Below, in pieces: positions 41,948-49,761 of a stretch of DNA of 64,000 bases. Source of the stretch: Desulfuromonas sp. CSMB_57 (GTDB lineage Bacteria; Desulfobacterota; Desulfuromonadia; Desulfuromonadales; Syntrophotaleaceae); NCBI RefSeq assembly GCF_020194955.2, contig NZ_JAFCIY020000026.1:1-64000 (forward strand). Reading direction: 5' to 3'. Every line of letters begins with the position of its first letter. The stretch's first letter is position 1. The position numbers and the translations under genes were made by a program. Below the pieces are notes generated by a model. It saw nothing but the letters and a program-made list of their open reading frames with translations, had not been told where the DNA came from and ran no database searches.

Positions 41948-43237
41948 ATGCCCCAGCCTGCCGCCGAAGCCGGAACCCCGATTCTCTATCGCGCCCGCTG
42001 CCTGGTCCCCATGGCCGGACCGCCCCTGGACGATGGCGGGTTGCTGGTGGCCGACGGAACGCTGGCCGCCGTCGGCCCCTTTGCCCAACTGGCCGCTGCG
42101 GGCCGGCACCAGCACTCCGTTGATTTGGGCGAAGTGGTGGTGCTGCCGCCCCTGGCCAACGCCCATACCCACCTGGAACTGACCCATTATCCTCGTTGGT
42201 CGGCCATCGATGCGCCTTTCTGGGGCGATTTTACCGACTGGCTGCTGCACCTGGTCGGGGTGTTGCGGGATATTCCCCCCCAGGATTTTGCTCCCTCCCT
42301 GGCCGATGGCCTGCAGACCCTGCTGCGGTTCGGTACCGGTGCCGTCGGCGATGTCCTGTCGCGACTGCCGGCCCGCAGCGCCTATCGCGGCACCCCATTG
42401 GCGGGGCGAGTGTTTCTGGAAGCACTGGGAGTTTTCGACGATCTGTTTCAGCGGCGGCTCAACCAGTTGCGGCCGGTTCTGACTCGCAGACCCGCCGCGG
42501 GGCTTGACTACGGCCTCACGCCGCATGCCCCCTATACCCTGACTCAAAAGAGCTTGGGCCGTTGTCTTGAGCTGGCGCGACGCCATCATCTGCCGCTTGC
42601 CATGCACCTGGCGGAATCGCCGGCCGAAGTCCAACTCCTGGATTCCGGAGACGGACCTTTGGCGGAGCGCTTCTACCCGGCCGTCGGCTGGCGGGAAAAA
42701 GTGCCGGCGGCCACCGGGCTCAGTCCGGTCGCCTGGCTGGTCAACGGCCGGGCGCTGCCTCCCGGCATGCTGCTGGTCCATGGTGTCCAGGTCGGGCCCG
42801 AAGATATCCCTCTGCTCACCGGCCACGGGGTCACGGTGGTGCTTTGCCCCCGCTCCAACGAACAGCTCGGGGTCGGCACGGCGCCCGTCGCTGACTATCT
42901 GGCCGCCGGGGTGCCCCTGGCCCTCGGTACCGACAGCCTGGCCAGCAGCGGCTCTTTGTCCCTTTGGGATGAAATGGCTGCCGCCCGCCGTCTTTATGGG
43001 GGCTGCCTAACCCCACCGCAACTGCTGCACCTGGCCACTCGCGATGGCGCCCGAGTCCTGGGCCTGGAGGGGCGCATGGGTACCCTCCAGGCCGGCTGGG
43101 GGGCGCATTTCCAGGCCCTGCGCCCCGATAGCCAACCGGCACCGGGTGAGCTGTTCGAATATCTGTGCAGTCCGAAACGCCCCGAAGAAATACAGGCCCT
43201 TTACCTGGATGGTCGAGAGGTCTTGCATTCCGGATAA
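41948..43237 (+). CDS. Amidohydrolase; candidate aminofutalosine deaminase (MqnX-like)
   Basis: This 429-aa metal-dependent hydrolase has NAHTHLELTH (HxH), HLAES, LLVHG and GTDSLASSGSLSLWDEM (catalytic Asp), the pattern of cytosine/guanine deaminase-like amidohydrolases. The AHTHLEL...FWGDFTDWL start resembles the aminofutalosine deaminases of the futalosine menaquinone pathway in Geobacter-like bacteria, but other deaminase functions are possible and no mqn gene is nearby. The start codon is not supported by a good ribosome binding site. Confidence 0.75.
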   Translation: MPQPAAEAGTPILYRARCLVPMAGPPLDDGGLLVADGTLAAVGPFAQLAAAGRHQHSVDLGEVVVLPPLANAHTHLELTHYPRWSAIDAPFWGDFTDWLLHLVGVLRDIPPQDFAPSLADGLQTLLRFGTGAVGDVLSRLPARSAYRGTPLAGRVFLEALGVFDDLFQRRLNQLRPVLTRRPAAGLDYGLTPHAPYTLTQKSLGRCLELARRHHLPLAMHLAESPAEVQLLDSGDGPLAERFYPAVGWREKVPAATGLSPVAWLVNGRALPPGMLLVHGVQVGPEDIPLLTGHGVTVVLCPRSNEQLGVGTAPVADYLAAGVPLALGTDSLASSGSLSLWDEMAAARRLYGGCLTPPQLLHLATRDGARVLGLEGRMGTLQAGWGAHFQALRPDSQPAPGELFEYLCSPKRPEEIQALYLDGREVLHSG

Positions 43238-43300
43238 AGGACTTTTATAATCAACTATTTGGTTGGCAAACCGGAAACTGATGAAGCGAGGACGGTAGCC

Positions 43301-43981
43301 ATGCACGAATATCTCGGCAAACGGCTGAAACATTTTTTTCTGGCCGGGCTGCTGATTGTGGTGCCCCTCGGCCTGACCATGTTGTCGGTACGTTGGGTCA
43401 TCGGATTTCTGGACGGCCTGCTGGTGCGGTTGTTGCCGGTGGCCCTGCGACCGGAAGCGCTGTTCGGGTTTCCCGTGCCGGGGTTGGGTCTGCTGGCGAC
43501 CTTTTTGCTCATCGTGCTGGTGGGCATGTTGGCCACCAATTATTTTGTTAAGGCCTTGCTGAACCGATCCGAAAACCTGATGGGACGCATTCCCCTGGTC
43601 AAGGGCATCTACTCCCTGTTCAAGCAGGTTACGGACACGGTTCTCAATGCCGAACGACAGAGTTTTCGCAAGGTAGTACTCATCGAGTATCCCCGCCGAG
43701 GGGTCTGGTCCCTGGGGTTCGTCACCGGAACCAGCGAGGGAGAGGTGCAGCGCCTTACCGCGCAACGCATGATCAACGTCTTCATGCCGACCACCCCCAA
43801 CCCCACCTCGGGATTTTACATCCTGGTGCCCGAAGAGGATGCCCGGGTGCTCAACATGACCGTCGAAGAAGCCTTCAAGCTTATCGTATCCGGCGGGATG
43901 GTAACGCCGCCGGACCGTTTCCCCAGCCTGACGGCCATTAAACAAGAAGGTCGGCCGGCGAACAACAACGACCAGGCTTGA
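43301..43981 (+). CDS. DUF502 family membrane protein
   Basis: This 226-aa protein has two TM helices (about residues 12-32 and 60-85) followed by a soluble domain with IPLVKGIYSLFKQVTDTVL, VLIEYPRRGVWSLGFVTG and FMPTTPNPTSGFYILVPEED, all hallmarks of DUF502. The function is unknown; plant relatives (COV1) affect vascular patterning. The ATG at 43301 with GAGGA upstream is preferred over the open frame from 43259. Confidence 0.9.
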   Translation: MHEYLGKRLKHFFLAGLLIVVPLGLTMLSVRWVIGFLDGLLVRLLPVALRPEALFGFPVPGLGLLATFLLIVLVGMLATNYFVKALLNRSENLMGRIPLVKGIYSLFKQVTDTVLNAERQSFRKVVLIEYPRRGVWSLGFVTGTSEGEVQRLTAQRMINVFMPTTPNPTSGFYILVPEEDARVLNMTVEEAFKLIVSGGMVTPPDRFPSLTAIKQEGRPANNNDQA

Positions 43982-44017
43982 TGGGGTCTGGCCTGGTGCC
44001 CCCGCTCACAGGACCGC

Positions 44018-44488
44018 ATGCGTCACGAAACCGGCAATATCGTCGAAATCAAAGATGAAGGACAGGCCGTAGTGGCCTGCCGTCCGAGCCTGTTCTGTGC
44101 ACGTTGTACTGTCCTGGGCGTCTGCCGCCGGGCCGAAGATGGGCGATTCCGGCTGGTGGCAGTGCATAATCCCCTTGGCGCCAGGCTCGGAGAGCGGGTG
44201 CGTTTGAGTTCCCCGCCCGGTCCGTTCTGGCTGAGCGTGACGCTGCTTCTGGTGCTGCCCCTGGCGGCCCTGCTGCTCGGTGCCCTGGTGGGAAAATTGG
44301 CCGGGGCCTTTCTGCCCTTGGGCATTCACCACGACCTGCTGGCCGCCGTCGCCGGCATCGGTGCCATGATCGGCAGCATTTATCTTGCCCGTTTCGGTAT
44401 CCGGGCTTTTCCAAGGGTCACCTTCATGCCGGAGATTTGCGAAATTCTGCCCGGGGACGCCTACAGCGAAGACAACGATGGCTATTAA
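44018..44488 (+). CDS. RseC/MucC-like positive regulator of sigma-E or SoxR-reducing system
   Basis: This 156-aa protein starts with a small domain containing [16 protein letters not shown] (four Cys), then [13 protein letters not shown] and two TM helices (about residues 70-92 and 105-125). This matches the RseC_MucC family, whose members act in SoxR reduction (with Rnf) or sigma-E control. It overlaps the smpB start by 11 nt. Confidence 0.87.
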   Translation: MRHETGNIVEIKDEGQAVVACRPSLFCARCTVLGVCRRAEDGRFRLVAVHNPLGARLGERVRLSSPPGPFWLSVTLLLVLPLAALLLGALVGKLAGAFLPLGIHHDLLAAVAGIGAMIGSIYLARFGIRAFPRVTFMPEICEILPGDAYSEDNDGY

Positions 44489-44933
44489 AATTATCGTCAA
44501 CAACAAAAAAGCCTTTCACGATTACTTCATCGATGAAGTCTTCGAAGCCGGCATGGTATTGCTCGGCACCGAGGTCAAATCCCTGCGCCTGGGCAAGGCC
44601 AACCTGAAGGACGCCTTCTGCCGCATCAAGGACGGTGAAGTATTCGTCAACAACCTGCACATCAGCCCCTATGAATTCGGCAACCGGGAAAACCACGATC
44701 CGACCCGGGTACGTAAATTGCTGTTGAATCGCGCCGAAATCGACAAGATGACCCGCAAGGTCGAGGAGCGCGGTTTTTCCCTGATACCGACCAAACTCTA
44801 TTTCAAGGAAGGTCGGGTCAAGATGGAGATCGGCCTGGCACGCGGCAAAAAGCTGCACGACAAGCGCGAAACCCTCAAGGGCAAGGAGGCCGAACGCGAA
44901 ATGGCCCGCGCCCTGCGGGATGCCCATCGCTGA
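44478..44933 (+). CDS. smpB: SsrA-binding protein SmpB
   Basis: This 151-aa protein has normal length and hallmark segments: [37 protein letters not shown], and the C-terminal basic tail [21 protein letters not shown] that enters the mRNA channel. It delivers tmRNA to stalled ribosomes. The ATG at 44478 lies inside the end of the rseC-like gene. Its RNA partner ssrA follows within 135 nt. Confidence 0.97.
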   Translation: MAIKIIVNNKKAFHDYFIDEVFEAGMVLLGTEVKSLRLGKANLKDAFCRIKDGEVFVNNLHISPYEFGNRENHDPTRVRKLLLNRAEIDKMTRKVEERGFSLIPTKLYFKEGRVKMEIGLARGKKLHDKRETLKGKEAEREMARALRDAHR

Positions 44934-44980
44934 GTTGCAGGGGGATTTAACTGGCCATTATTGGGGTACACAGGCCGGGC

Positions 44981-45009
44981 TTGGTTTTTGAAGTCGGATA
45001 TGAGATAAT
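44981..45009 (+). promoter_or_regulatory. Sigma-70 promoter of ssrA
   Basis: TTGGTT (44981-44986), 17 nt, GATAAT (45004-45009) fits a housekeeping promoter and would start transcription near 45016. About 50 nt of 5' leader would then be removed by RNase P to give the mature tmRNA end at 45066. Confidence 0.6.
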
Positions 45010-45065
45010 GATTTCGCTCGGAAAAAGCAGCGGTTCACAACAGCAATAACGCAATACACATCAAT

Positions 45066-45423
45066 GGGGGTGACAAGGTTTCGACGGGGATTGGAAGCGA
45101 AGGTGGCATGCCGGGGACGCCAGTGGGCCTCGATAAAAAACTGGCACCAATACAAACGCCGACTCTGACGTTTCGTACGCACTGGCTGCTTAATTGCAGC
45201 CACGTCTTCTGTTTCATCGCCCGCGTGGGGCAGCAAGACGTCAATTCAGTGGGCTAGTTTCAGCAATCGTTCGCGCTGCTGAAGCGAAAATTCAGTGAAC
45301 TCGCCTGATGCAGATCCTGTCGTTGGGAGCGGCAAAGGGTTAAATTCAATACAGCGACTAAGCATGTAGAAGCCTTGCGTGAAAGATTTTCGGACGCGGG
45401 TTCGATTCCCGCCACCTCCACCA
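45066..45423 (+). ncRNA. ssrA: Transfer-messenger RNA (tmRNA)
   Basis: This RNA is 358 nt long. The 5' end GGGGGTGACAAGGTTTCGACG pairs through GGGGGTG with CACCTCC at the 3' end to make the acceptor stem, and the T arm GCGGGTTCGATTCCCGC is followed by the encoded CCA (45421-45423). The tag reading frame is 45158-45193, giving ADSDVSYALAA and a stop. It rescues ribosomes stalled on broken mRNAs together with SmpB. The 3' end of ssrA is a common integration site. Confidence 0.97.
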
Positions 45424-45494
45424 GCCTACGCCAAGGCTTCGGCTGGCAAGCCAACAGCTTGTCAGTCGGAGCCTTTGGTTTATGGCGTAGGCTG
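45422..45494. repeat. Palindromic element abutting the ssrA 3' end and leading into a GIY-YIG gene
   Basis: CAGCCTACGCCA (45422-45433) and its perfect complement TGGCGTAGGCTG (45483-45494) enclose a 49-nt segment with a further partial pairing (CCAAGGCT with AGCCTTTGG). The left arm overlaps the last two bases of tmRNA CCA. It could double as the ssrA terminator, but the sequence style (gcctacgccaaggcttcgg, then gccgaag...gcgggc before the GIY-YIG start) suggests a mobile palindrome linked to that gene. Confidence 0.6.
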
Positions 45495-45583
45495 CGCGCC
45501 ATAGCTGCCGAAGTTTACGAAGGCGTCTAGCGCAGGCGGGCTTTCTTTACAGCGCACTGCTATCAATTCAATCAGGAATGCTC

Positions 45584-45826
45584 GTGAAGTACGTCTATCT
45601 GATGCAAAGCCTCTCCAACCCTGAACAGCGCTATACCGGCCTGACCAAAGACGTCGAGAAGCGGCTTGTTGCGCACAATGCCGGCCAATCAATCCACACC
45701 GCAAAATATCGCCCCTGGCGACTGGTTCTTACTTTGGCGTTCGCCGAAGACAGCAATGCCATTGCTTTTGAGAGGTACCTAAAGTCCGGTTCAGGTAGAG
45801 CTTTCGCCTCGAAGCATTTCTGGTAA
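45584..45826 (+). CDS. Small GIY-YIG nuclease domain protein
   Basis: This 80-aa protein reads from GTG at 45584 (AGGA six nt upstream; an ATG two codons earlier touches the AGGA). It has VYLMQSL, then RYTGLTKDVEKRLVAHNAGQS and HTAKYRPWRLVLTLAF, i.e. the GIY-YIG fold of the UvrC N-terminus/YhbQ group. Such single-domain nucleases are often linked to palindromic repeats. It may be the active part of a small mobile element inserted just after ssrA. FERYLKSGSGRAFASKHF is the usual C-terminus. Confidence 0.88.
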   Translation: MKYVYLMQSLSNPEQRYTGLTKDVEKRLVAHNAGQSIHTAKYRPWRLVLTLAFAEDSNAIAFERYLKSGSGRAFASKHFW

Positions 45827-45867
45827 CACACAATCTCATCTCGTCCTCCCCCCCTATTATCCGGACC

Positions 45868-45972
45868 TCGTCCGGTTTCGTAAATTTTTTCCTGCAACCG
45901 CTGTTCGGCGGCATCAAAGGCAAACTGGTTGATACTCTTCATGATTCCGTCTGGCAGGTCGTTGATGTCCAT
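45868..45972 (-). pseudogene. Possible gene start truncated by the GIY-YIG element
   Basis: An ATG at 45972 with GAGGAG nine nt upstream opens a frame reading MDINDLPDGIMKSINQFAFD, then EQRLQEKIYETG, which looks like real protein. It loses protein-like character near 45868 and runs antisense into the GIY-YIG gene. This fits a gene cut by insertion of the element; I cannot name its family. Confidence 0.35.
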
Positions 45973-46276
45973 GGTCAGTCGCTCCTCGTCCTAGTTTATG
46001 TCCTTACTTACCTGGTGGAAGCTGGATGTGTCGGAGCCGTACATAAAAAATCTTGGCTGCATATTTCACCGATTTGTCAGCGCAAGCTGGTCAATTCCCA
46101 TGGCGTCGATTGAGTTCGCATAAATTCGGCCGAAAACGGCAAAGATCGTTTGACTTCGTACCAATGGCCTATGTATATTAAGGAAGTTTTCATCCTGAGG
46201 GAGGTGCGTCCAGCACCCTCCCGTTTCGCCTCTGGCGGATGTGGCCGCAAACCAAAACGCCCGTGGAGTTTTGAGC

Positions 46277-46486
46277 ATGAACGCGATGGAAGACCGCTGG
46301 TTGTCGATAACCGAGATCTGCAAACACCTCGGGGTCAGTAATGACACCGTGTACAAATGGATCGACAAGCATGGCATGCCCGCGCACCGCATGGGCCGGC
46401 TCTGGAAGTTCAAGAAAAGCCAGGTGGATGCTTGGGTCGAATCCGGCGGCGCGGCGGAACCTGGACCGGGGGCGGAAAAACCATGA
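46277..46486 (+). CDS. Excisionase-like helix-turn-helix protein
   Basis: This 69-aa protein reads MNAMEDRWLSITEICKHLGVSNDTVYKWIDKHGMPAHRMGRLWKFKKSQVDAWV in order: the excisionase/MerR-type winged HTH seen in small DNA-binding proteins that precede type I restriction genes or act as recombination directionality factors. It overlaps the next gene (hsdR-like) as ATGA, so the restriction-associated role is favoured. The start at 46277 has GGAG about 10 nt upstream. Confidence 0.82.
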   Translation: MNAMEDRWLSITEICKHLGVSNDTVYKWIDKHGMPAHRMGRLWKFKKSQVDAWVESGGAAEPGPGAEKP

Positions 46487-46895
46487 GCTACAACGAACAG
46501 GAAACCCGTTTCTTTCTGATCGATCCCGTCTTGCGGGACAAGGGATATAACGAACACCAGTGGATCAAGATGGAAACCCCCGCACCGGTGGAGCCGACCG
46601 GCCCGAAAGGCCGCCTTCGCAGGGGGGCAGGCCGCACCGATTATCCGCTCTGCTTGCAGGTGGGCGATATGCCCAAACCTTTGCCCGTGGGCGTTCTCGA
46701 AGCCAAGAAAGAGACGGAAGATCCCCTCAAGGGCATGCAACAGGCCAAGGGGTATGCCGATTGCCCGCGCTTCGAAGTAAAATATGTGTTTGCCACCAAT
46801 GGCCATCTCTATGGCGAGTTCGATTTCTTCACCAACCTGCAGGGTGGACCGTTCCCCTTTGTTGATTTTCCGCCGCACCCGGATCTCTCCGCCCG
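46483..46895 (+). pseudogene. Type I restriction HsdR-like protein, N-terminal remnant
   Basis: The frame starts MSYNEQETRFFLIDPVLRDKGY and keeps the HsdR-type nuclease core: GRTDYPL (Asp) and GVLEAKKETEDPLKGMQQAKGYAD (ExK plus QxxxY-like), then [13 protein letters not shown]. After [13 protein letters not shown] the text becomes unrelated and frame 46357-46959 ends. A normal HsdR is about 700-1000 aa with helicase motors; here only about 135 residues remain, joined to a fragment of another gene. It is not expected to cut DNA as a restriction enzyme. Confidence 0.75.
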
Positions 46896-47139
46896 TTACG
46901 CTGCGTGTGGCCGAACCGGTCGCCCACGGCGGGCACAACATTCCGGTGGCGGATATTGAGCGGCGCTTTCCGCGCAGCCTGAATCATTGCTGAACGACTT
47001 TGGCCATCGGGTTGATGGCTGCACCTGCTTCATGAACGACGGGGAAAGCCCGGTGTTGGTCTTCGAACAGCGCGGCCATGATCGCGATATCGTGCATGAC
47101 GACTACTATCAGCTTCTGCTTAAGGAGGCCAAACGATGA
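46896..47139 (+). pseudogene. Zeta-toxin-like ATPase/kinase, C-terminal remnant with frameshift
   Basis: Right after the hsdR remnant, in another frame, [26 protein letters not shown] matches the lid region of zeta-type P-loop kinases (RVaxRVxxGGHxIPxxdIxRRFxRS). A stop follows at 46991; shifting one base restores NDFGHRVDGC...NDGESPVLVFEQ and then LLLKEAKR with a TGA at 47137-47139. The P-loop half is gone. It is therefore a broken toxin gene whose 3' end overlaps the small downstream gene. Confidence 0.7.
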
Positions 47140-47321
47140 ACACCAAAAGCAAAACCACGACCTCCCCGGAAGGGCAGCGCCAGTTGGAAACGCTCCGCCA
47201 AGCCGTCGACAAGACCCTGGAGAAAAAGCGGCGGCTGGGGCAGTACGCCGTCACCTGGAAAGATGGCAAACCCGTCGTTCAGGGAGAGGATGCCCCGGGC
47301 ACGAATGATGACTCCCGTTGA
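47136..47321 (+). CDS. Small zeta-toxin-associated protein
   Basis: This 61-aa protein has AAGGAGG eight nt before its ATG, which overlaps the stop of the zeta remnant. It is basic and helical (LETLRQAVDKTLEKKRRLGQYAVTWKDGKPV). Proteins ending in 'KKRxLGQYAVxWxDGKPV' often follow zeta-like toxin genes and may be their antitoxins; that link is from context. It overlaps the fic start (TTGA). Confidence 0.6.
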   Translation: MNTKSKTTTSPEGQRQLETLRQAVDKTLEKKRRLGQYAVTWKDGKPVVQGEDAPGTNDDSR

Positions 47322-48343
47322 ACGGTGAAATTTTGAGTGTCTATGAGCCACCCTACACCATCACCCCGGAGATCCTGAACCGGGTCGCCGCCATCAGTGA
47401 GGCCATTGGACGGCTGACCGTGCTCACCGATCCGGCGAGAGCCTTGCGCCTGCAGCGTGTCAACCGTATCCGCACCATCCACGGCTCGCTGGCTATCGAA
47501 GGCAACGCCCTGAGCGAGGCGCAGATCACCGCGATTCTCGAGGGCAAGCGGGTCATCGCCCCGCCCCGCGAGGTGCAGGAGGTGAAAAACGCCCTGGCCG
47601 CCTACGACCGGTTCGACACCTGGAAGCCCGAGGCGGAAAAAGACCTGCTGGAGGCGCACCGGATTATGATGTCCGGCCTGATCGACGAGGCAGGGCTGTA
47701 TCGGCATGGCGGCGTAGGGGTGATGGCGGGAAGCCAGGTGATCCACATGGCCCCGCCCGCCGACCGGGTGCCGCATCTGATGGCCGACCTCTTCGGCTGG
47801 CTGGCCGCCACTGACGCCCATCCGCTCATCGCCAGCTCGGTCTTTCACTACGAGTTCGAATTCATCCACCCCTTTGCCGATGGCAACGGCCGCATGGGGC
47901 GGCTCTGGCAGAGCCTGATTCTGGCCCGCTGGAATCCCCTGTTCGCAGACATCCCGGTGGAAAGCCTGATCTTTGAGCACCAAGCCGAGTACTACCAGGC
48001 TATTCAGGAAAGCACCCAAAAGACCGATTCTGCGCCTTTCATCGCCTTCATGCTGCGGATGATCCTAGACACGGTGACCACCACCGCCCCCCAAGTCAGC
48101 CCTCAAGTCACCCCCCAAGTCGGCGAGCTGCTGGCGGCAATCGGGGGCGAGATGGGCCGCGAGGCACTGCAATCCGCACTGGGGCTTTCAGATCGCAAAT
48201 CCTTCCGCGAGCGCTACCTCAAACCGGCCCTGGCCGAAGGCCTGATCGAGATGACCATCCCCGACAAGCCCAACAGCCGTTTGCAGAAATACCGCTTGAC
48301 CGACAAGGGGCGGCAGTGGTTGGCACAGCACGGCGATGGATAA
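47318..48343 (+). CDS. Fic family protein (AMP-transferase, self-inhibited class II)
   Basis: This 341-aa protein has the catalytic motif HPFADGNGRMGR (His184), a flap region around residue 135, and an N-terminal inhibitory motif SLAIEGN (S57...E61-G62) that blocks ATP gamma-phosphate binding. A Gln/Pro-rich linker (APQVSPQVTPQVGEL) leads to a C-terminal winged helix. Fic enzymes AMPylate proteins such as gyrase or topoisomerase IV, or themselves. It starts at TTG, coupled to the preceding small gene. Confidence 0.93.
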   Translation: MNGEILSVYEPPYTITPEILNRVAAISEAIGRLTVLTDPARALRLQRVNRIRTIHGSLAIEGNALSEAQITAILEGKRVIAPPREVQEVKNALAAYDRFDTWKPEAEKDLLEAHRIMMSGLIDEAGLYRHGGVGVMAGSQVIHMAPPADRVPHLMADLFGWLAATDAHPLIASSVFHYEFEFIHPFADGNGRMGRLWQSLILARWNPLFADIPVESLIFEHQAEYYQAIQESTQKTDSAPFIAFMLRMILDTVTTTAPQVSPQVTPQVGELLAAIGGEMGREALQSALGLSDRKSFRERYLKPALAEGLIEMTIPDKPNSRLQKYRLTDKGRQWLAQHGDG

Positions 48344-48380
48344 CTTTGCGACAAACTCGCGACATGGCTTGTGACATCGA
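48342..48380 (+). repeat. Imperfect direct repeat, copy A (after fic)
   Basis: The segment just after the fic stop reads TTGCGACAAACTCGCGACAT and continues with GGCTTG. A similar segment follows rhuM at 50870-50905 (TTGCGACAAACTGGCGACAC then GGCTTG). About 33 of 37 positions agree by eye. Confidence 0.6.
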
Positions 48381-48427
48381 GCTGTGACACATTGGCGAGC
48401 CAGAGCGATGGAATTGAAAGGCATCCT

Positions 48428-48760
48428 ATGAAACAGATAAAACCGTTTACCGGAAAATGGCGCATTGTCGAGATGGAGGTCTGGGATCAGGATTATGTCG
48501 ACATGGAGGTGCCTGGATACATCCGCATCGGCTCGGACGGCACCGGACGGTTTCAGTTCGGCCTGGTCACCGGGGACATCGATGGCCGGGTGGAACAATG
48601 CGGTAATGCGCCACGTTTCGATTTTTCCTGGTCCGGGCAGGAAGAGAACGATCCGATCTGCGGTCGGGGCTGGGCGATCATCGAAAATGGCGAGCTGAAT
48701 GGCCGCATCTATCTGCATCTGGCCGACGACTCCGCCTTTCGGGCCACAAAATCTGCGTGA
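48428..48760 (+). CDS. Hypothetical protein downstream of fic
   Basis: This 110-aa protein starts MKQIKPFTGKWRIVEMEVW and is beta-rich (FQFGLVTGDIDGRVE, RFDFSWSG, GELNGRIYLHLADDSAF). The 'GKWRIxEMExWdqdyxD' opening and lipocalin-like strand pattern are shared with uncharacterised island-borne proteins. It has no signal peptide. It is the first of four closely packed genes up to rhuM. Confidence 0.65.
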   Translation: MKQIKPFTGKWRIVEMEVWDQDYVDMEVPGYIRIGSDGTGRFQFGLVTGDIDGRVEQCGNAPRFDFSWSGQEENDPICGRGWAIIENGELNGRIYLHLADDSAFRATKSA

Positions 48761-48769
48761 GGCGTTGCC

Positions 48770-49171
48770 GTGAGTGAATATCAATATCTTGAGTTTCTCG
48801 CTGTCGACCGTCCCTTGACGGCTCGGGAGATGGACCACCTACGGGGCATTTCAACCCGGGCGCAAATCACTCCGGTCAGTTTCATCAACGAATACAGTTG
48901 GGGCGGACTGAAGGCCGACCCCCGCGATTTCATTCGGCGTTTTTTTGATGTCCATGTGTATCGCGACCACCTCTGGTCGCTTGGCGGCACTATCATCCGA
49001 GAGGTTTCACTGTACGAGGAGTATCAGGACGACCCGCTGGAGAAGCTGCGCGAATCGGTCGCTGATGACGGTATCTTGCCCGACCATTACGACCAGATGA
49101 CCCAGGCCGAATTAAAAGCCTTCGAGCGTATGTGCCGCAGGTTCGAAAAATATTTAGGAGAACGCAAATAA
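48770..49171 (+). CDS. Hypothetical protein, probably an internally deleted remnant
   Basis: This 133-aa protein starts at GTG with MSEYQYLEFLAVDRPLTAREMDHLRGISTRAQITP, then FINEYSWGG. This matches the first ~65 residues of a much longer island protein family (several hundred aa, often next to SWIM zinc-finger genes). The rest (from HLWSLGG) looks unlike that family, suggesting a deletion that fused two coding ends in frame. The stop overlaps the next start (TAATG). Confidence 0.55.
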   Translation: MSEYQYLEFLAVDRPLTAREMDHLRGISTRAQITPVSFINEYSWGGLKADPRDFIRRFFDVHVYRDHLWSLGGTIIREVSLYEEYQDDPLEKLRESVADDGILPDHYDQMTQAELKAFERMCRRFEKYLGERK

Positions 49172-49761
49172 TGAGTCAACGTTTTTATCTGCTGAAAATG
49201 CAGCTGCTTGGCATCGAACCAGCAATCTGGCGGCGTTTTGTCGTGCCCGCCAGCATCACGCTGGACCGGCTGCACGACGTCATCCAGGTTGTCATGGGTT
49301 GGACCGACAGCCATCTTCACGAGTTCACCATCGGGAATAAACGCTACACAGAGTATCCGGAATCAAAGGATGACGGGCAGGCATGCGGCAGGTACCGTCT
49401 CGGGGATCTGATCAAACAGATAGGGCGCACTTTCCGCTATTGGTATGATTTCGGAGACGGCTGGGAACATGAACTTGTGCTTGAGGAAAGCCGATATTTC
49501 AATCCTGAACTGAGAATTCAACTGGCCTGCCTTGATGGTCAACGAGCCTGTCCACCAGAAGATGTGGGCGGCGTGCCCGGTTACTTTGAATTCTTAAATG
49601 CGTTGAAAGACCCGAACCACGAGGAACACGAAAGCTATACGGAATGGTCTGGTGGTAGCTTTGACAGTGAGCGATTTGATCCCGAAACGATCAACTGGGA
49701 GCTGATGAAATACCTCCGCTGGTCCCGGGACAGGTATCAAAACTGGGAAGGGATTGAATGA
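49171..49761 (+). CDS. Plasmid pRiA4b ORF-3-like protein (IS1096 TnpR family)
   Basis: This 196-aa protein starts MSQRFYLLKMQLLGIEPAIWRRFVVPASITLDRLHDVIQ and has MGWTDSHLHEF and YDFGDGWEHELVLE, the two best conserved blocks of the pRiA4b ORF-3 family, found on plasmids, islands and the IS1096 passenger gene. The biochemical role is unknown. AGGAG lies ten nt upstream. The stop overlaps the rhuM start by 4 nt. Confidence 0.88.
   Translation: MSQRFYLLKMQLLGIEPAIWRRFVVPASITLDRLHDVIQVVMGWTDSHLHEFTIGNKRYTEYPESKDDGQACGRYRLGDLIKQIGRTFRYWYDFGDGWEHELVLEESRYFNPELRIQLACLDGQRACPPEDVGGVPGYFEFLNALKDPNHEEHESYTEWSGGSFDSERFDPETINWELMKYLRWSRDRYQNWEGIE

Noticed and set aside
46066-46941. 291-codon minus-strand frame
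   Set aside because: It runs opposite the HTH gene and the hsdR remnant, both of which have recognisable motifs and proper starts.
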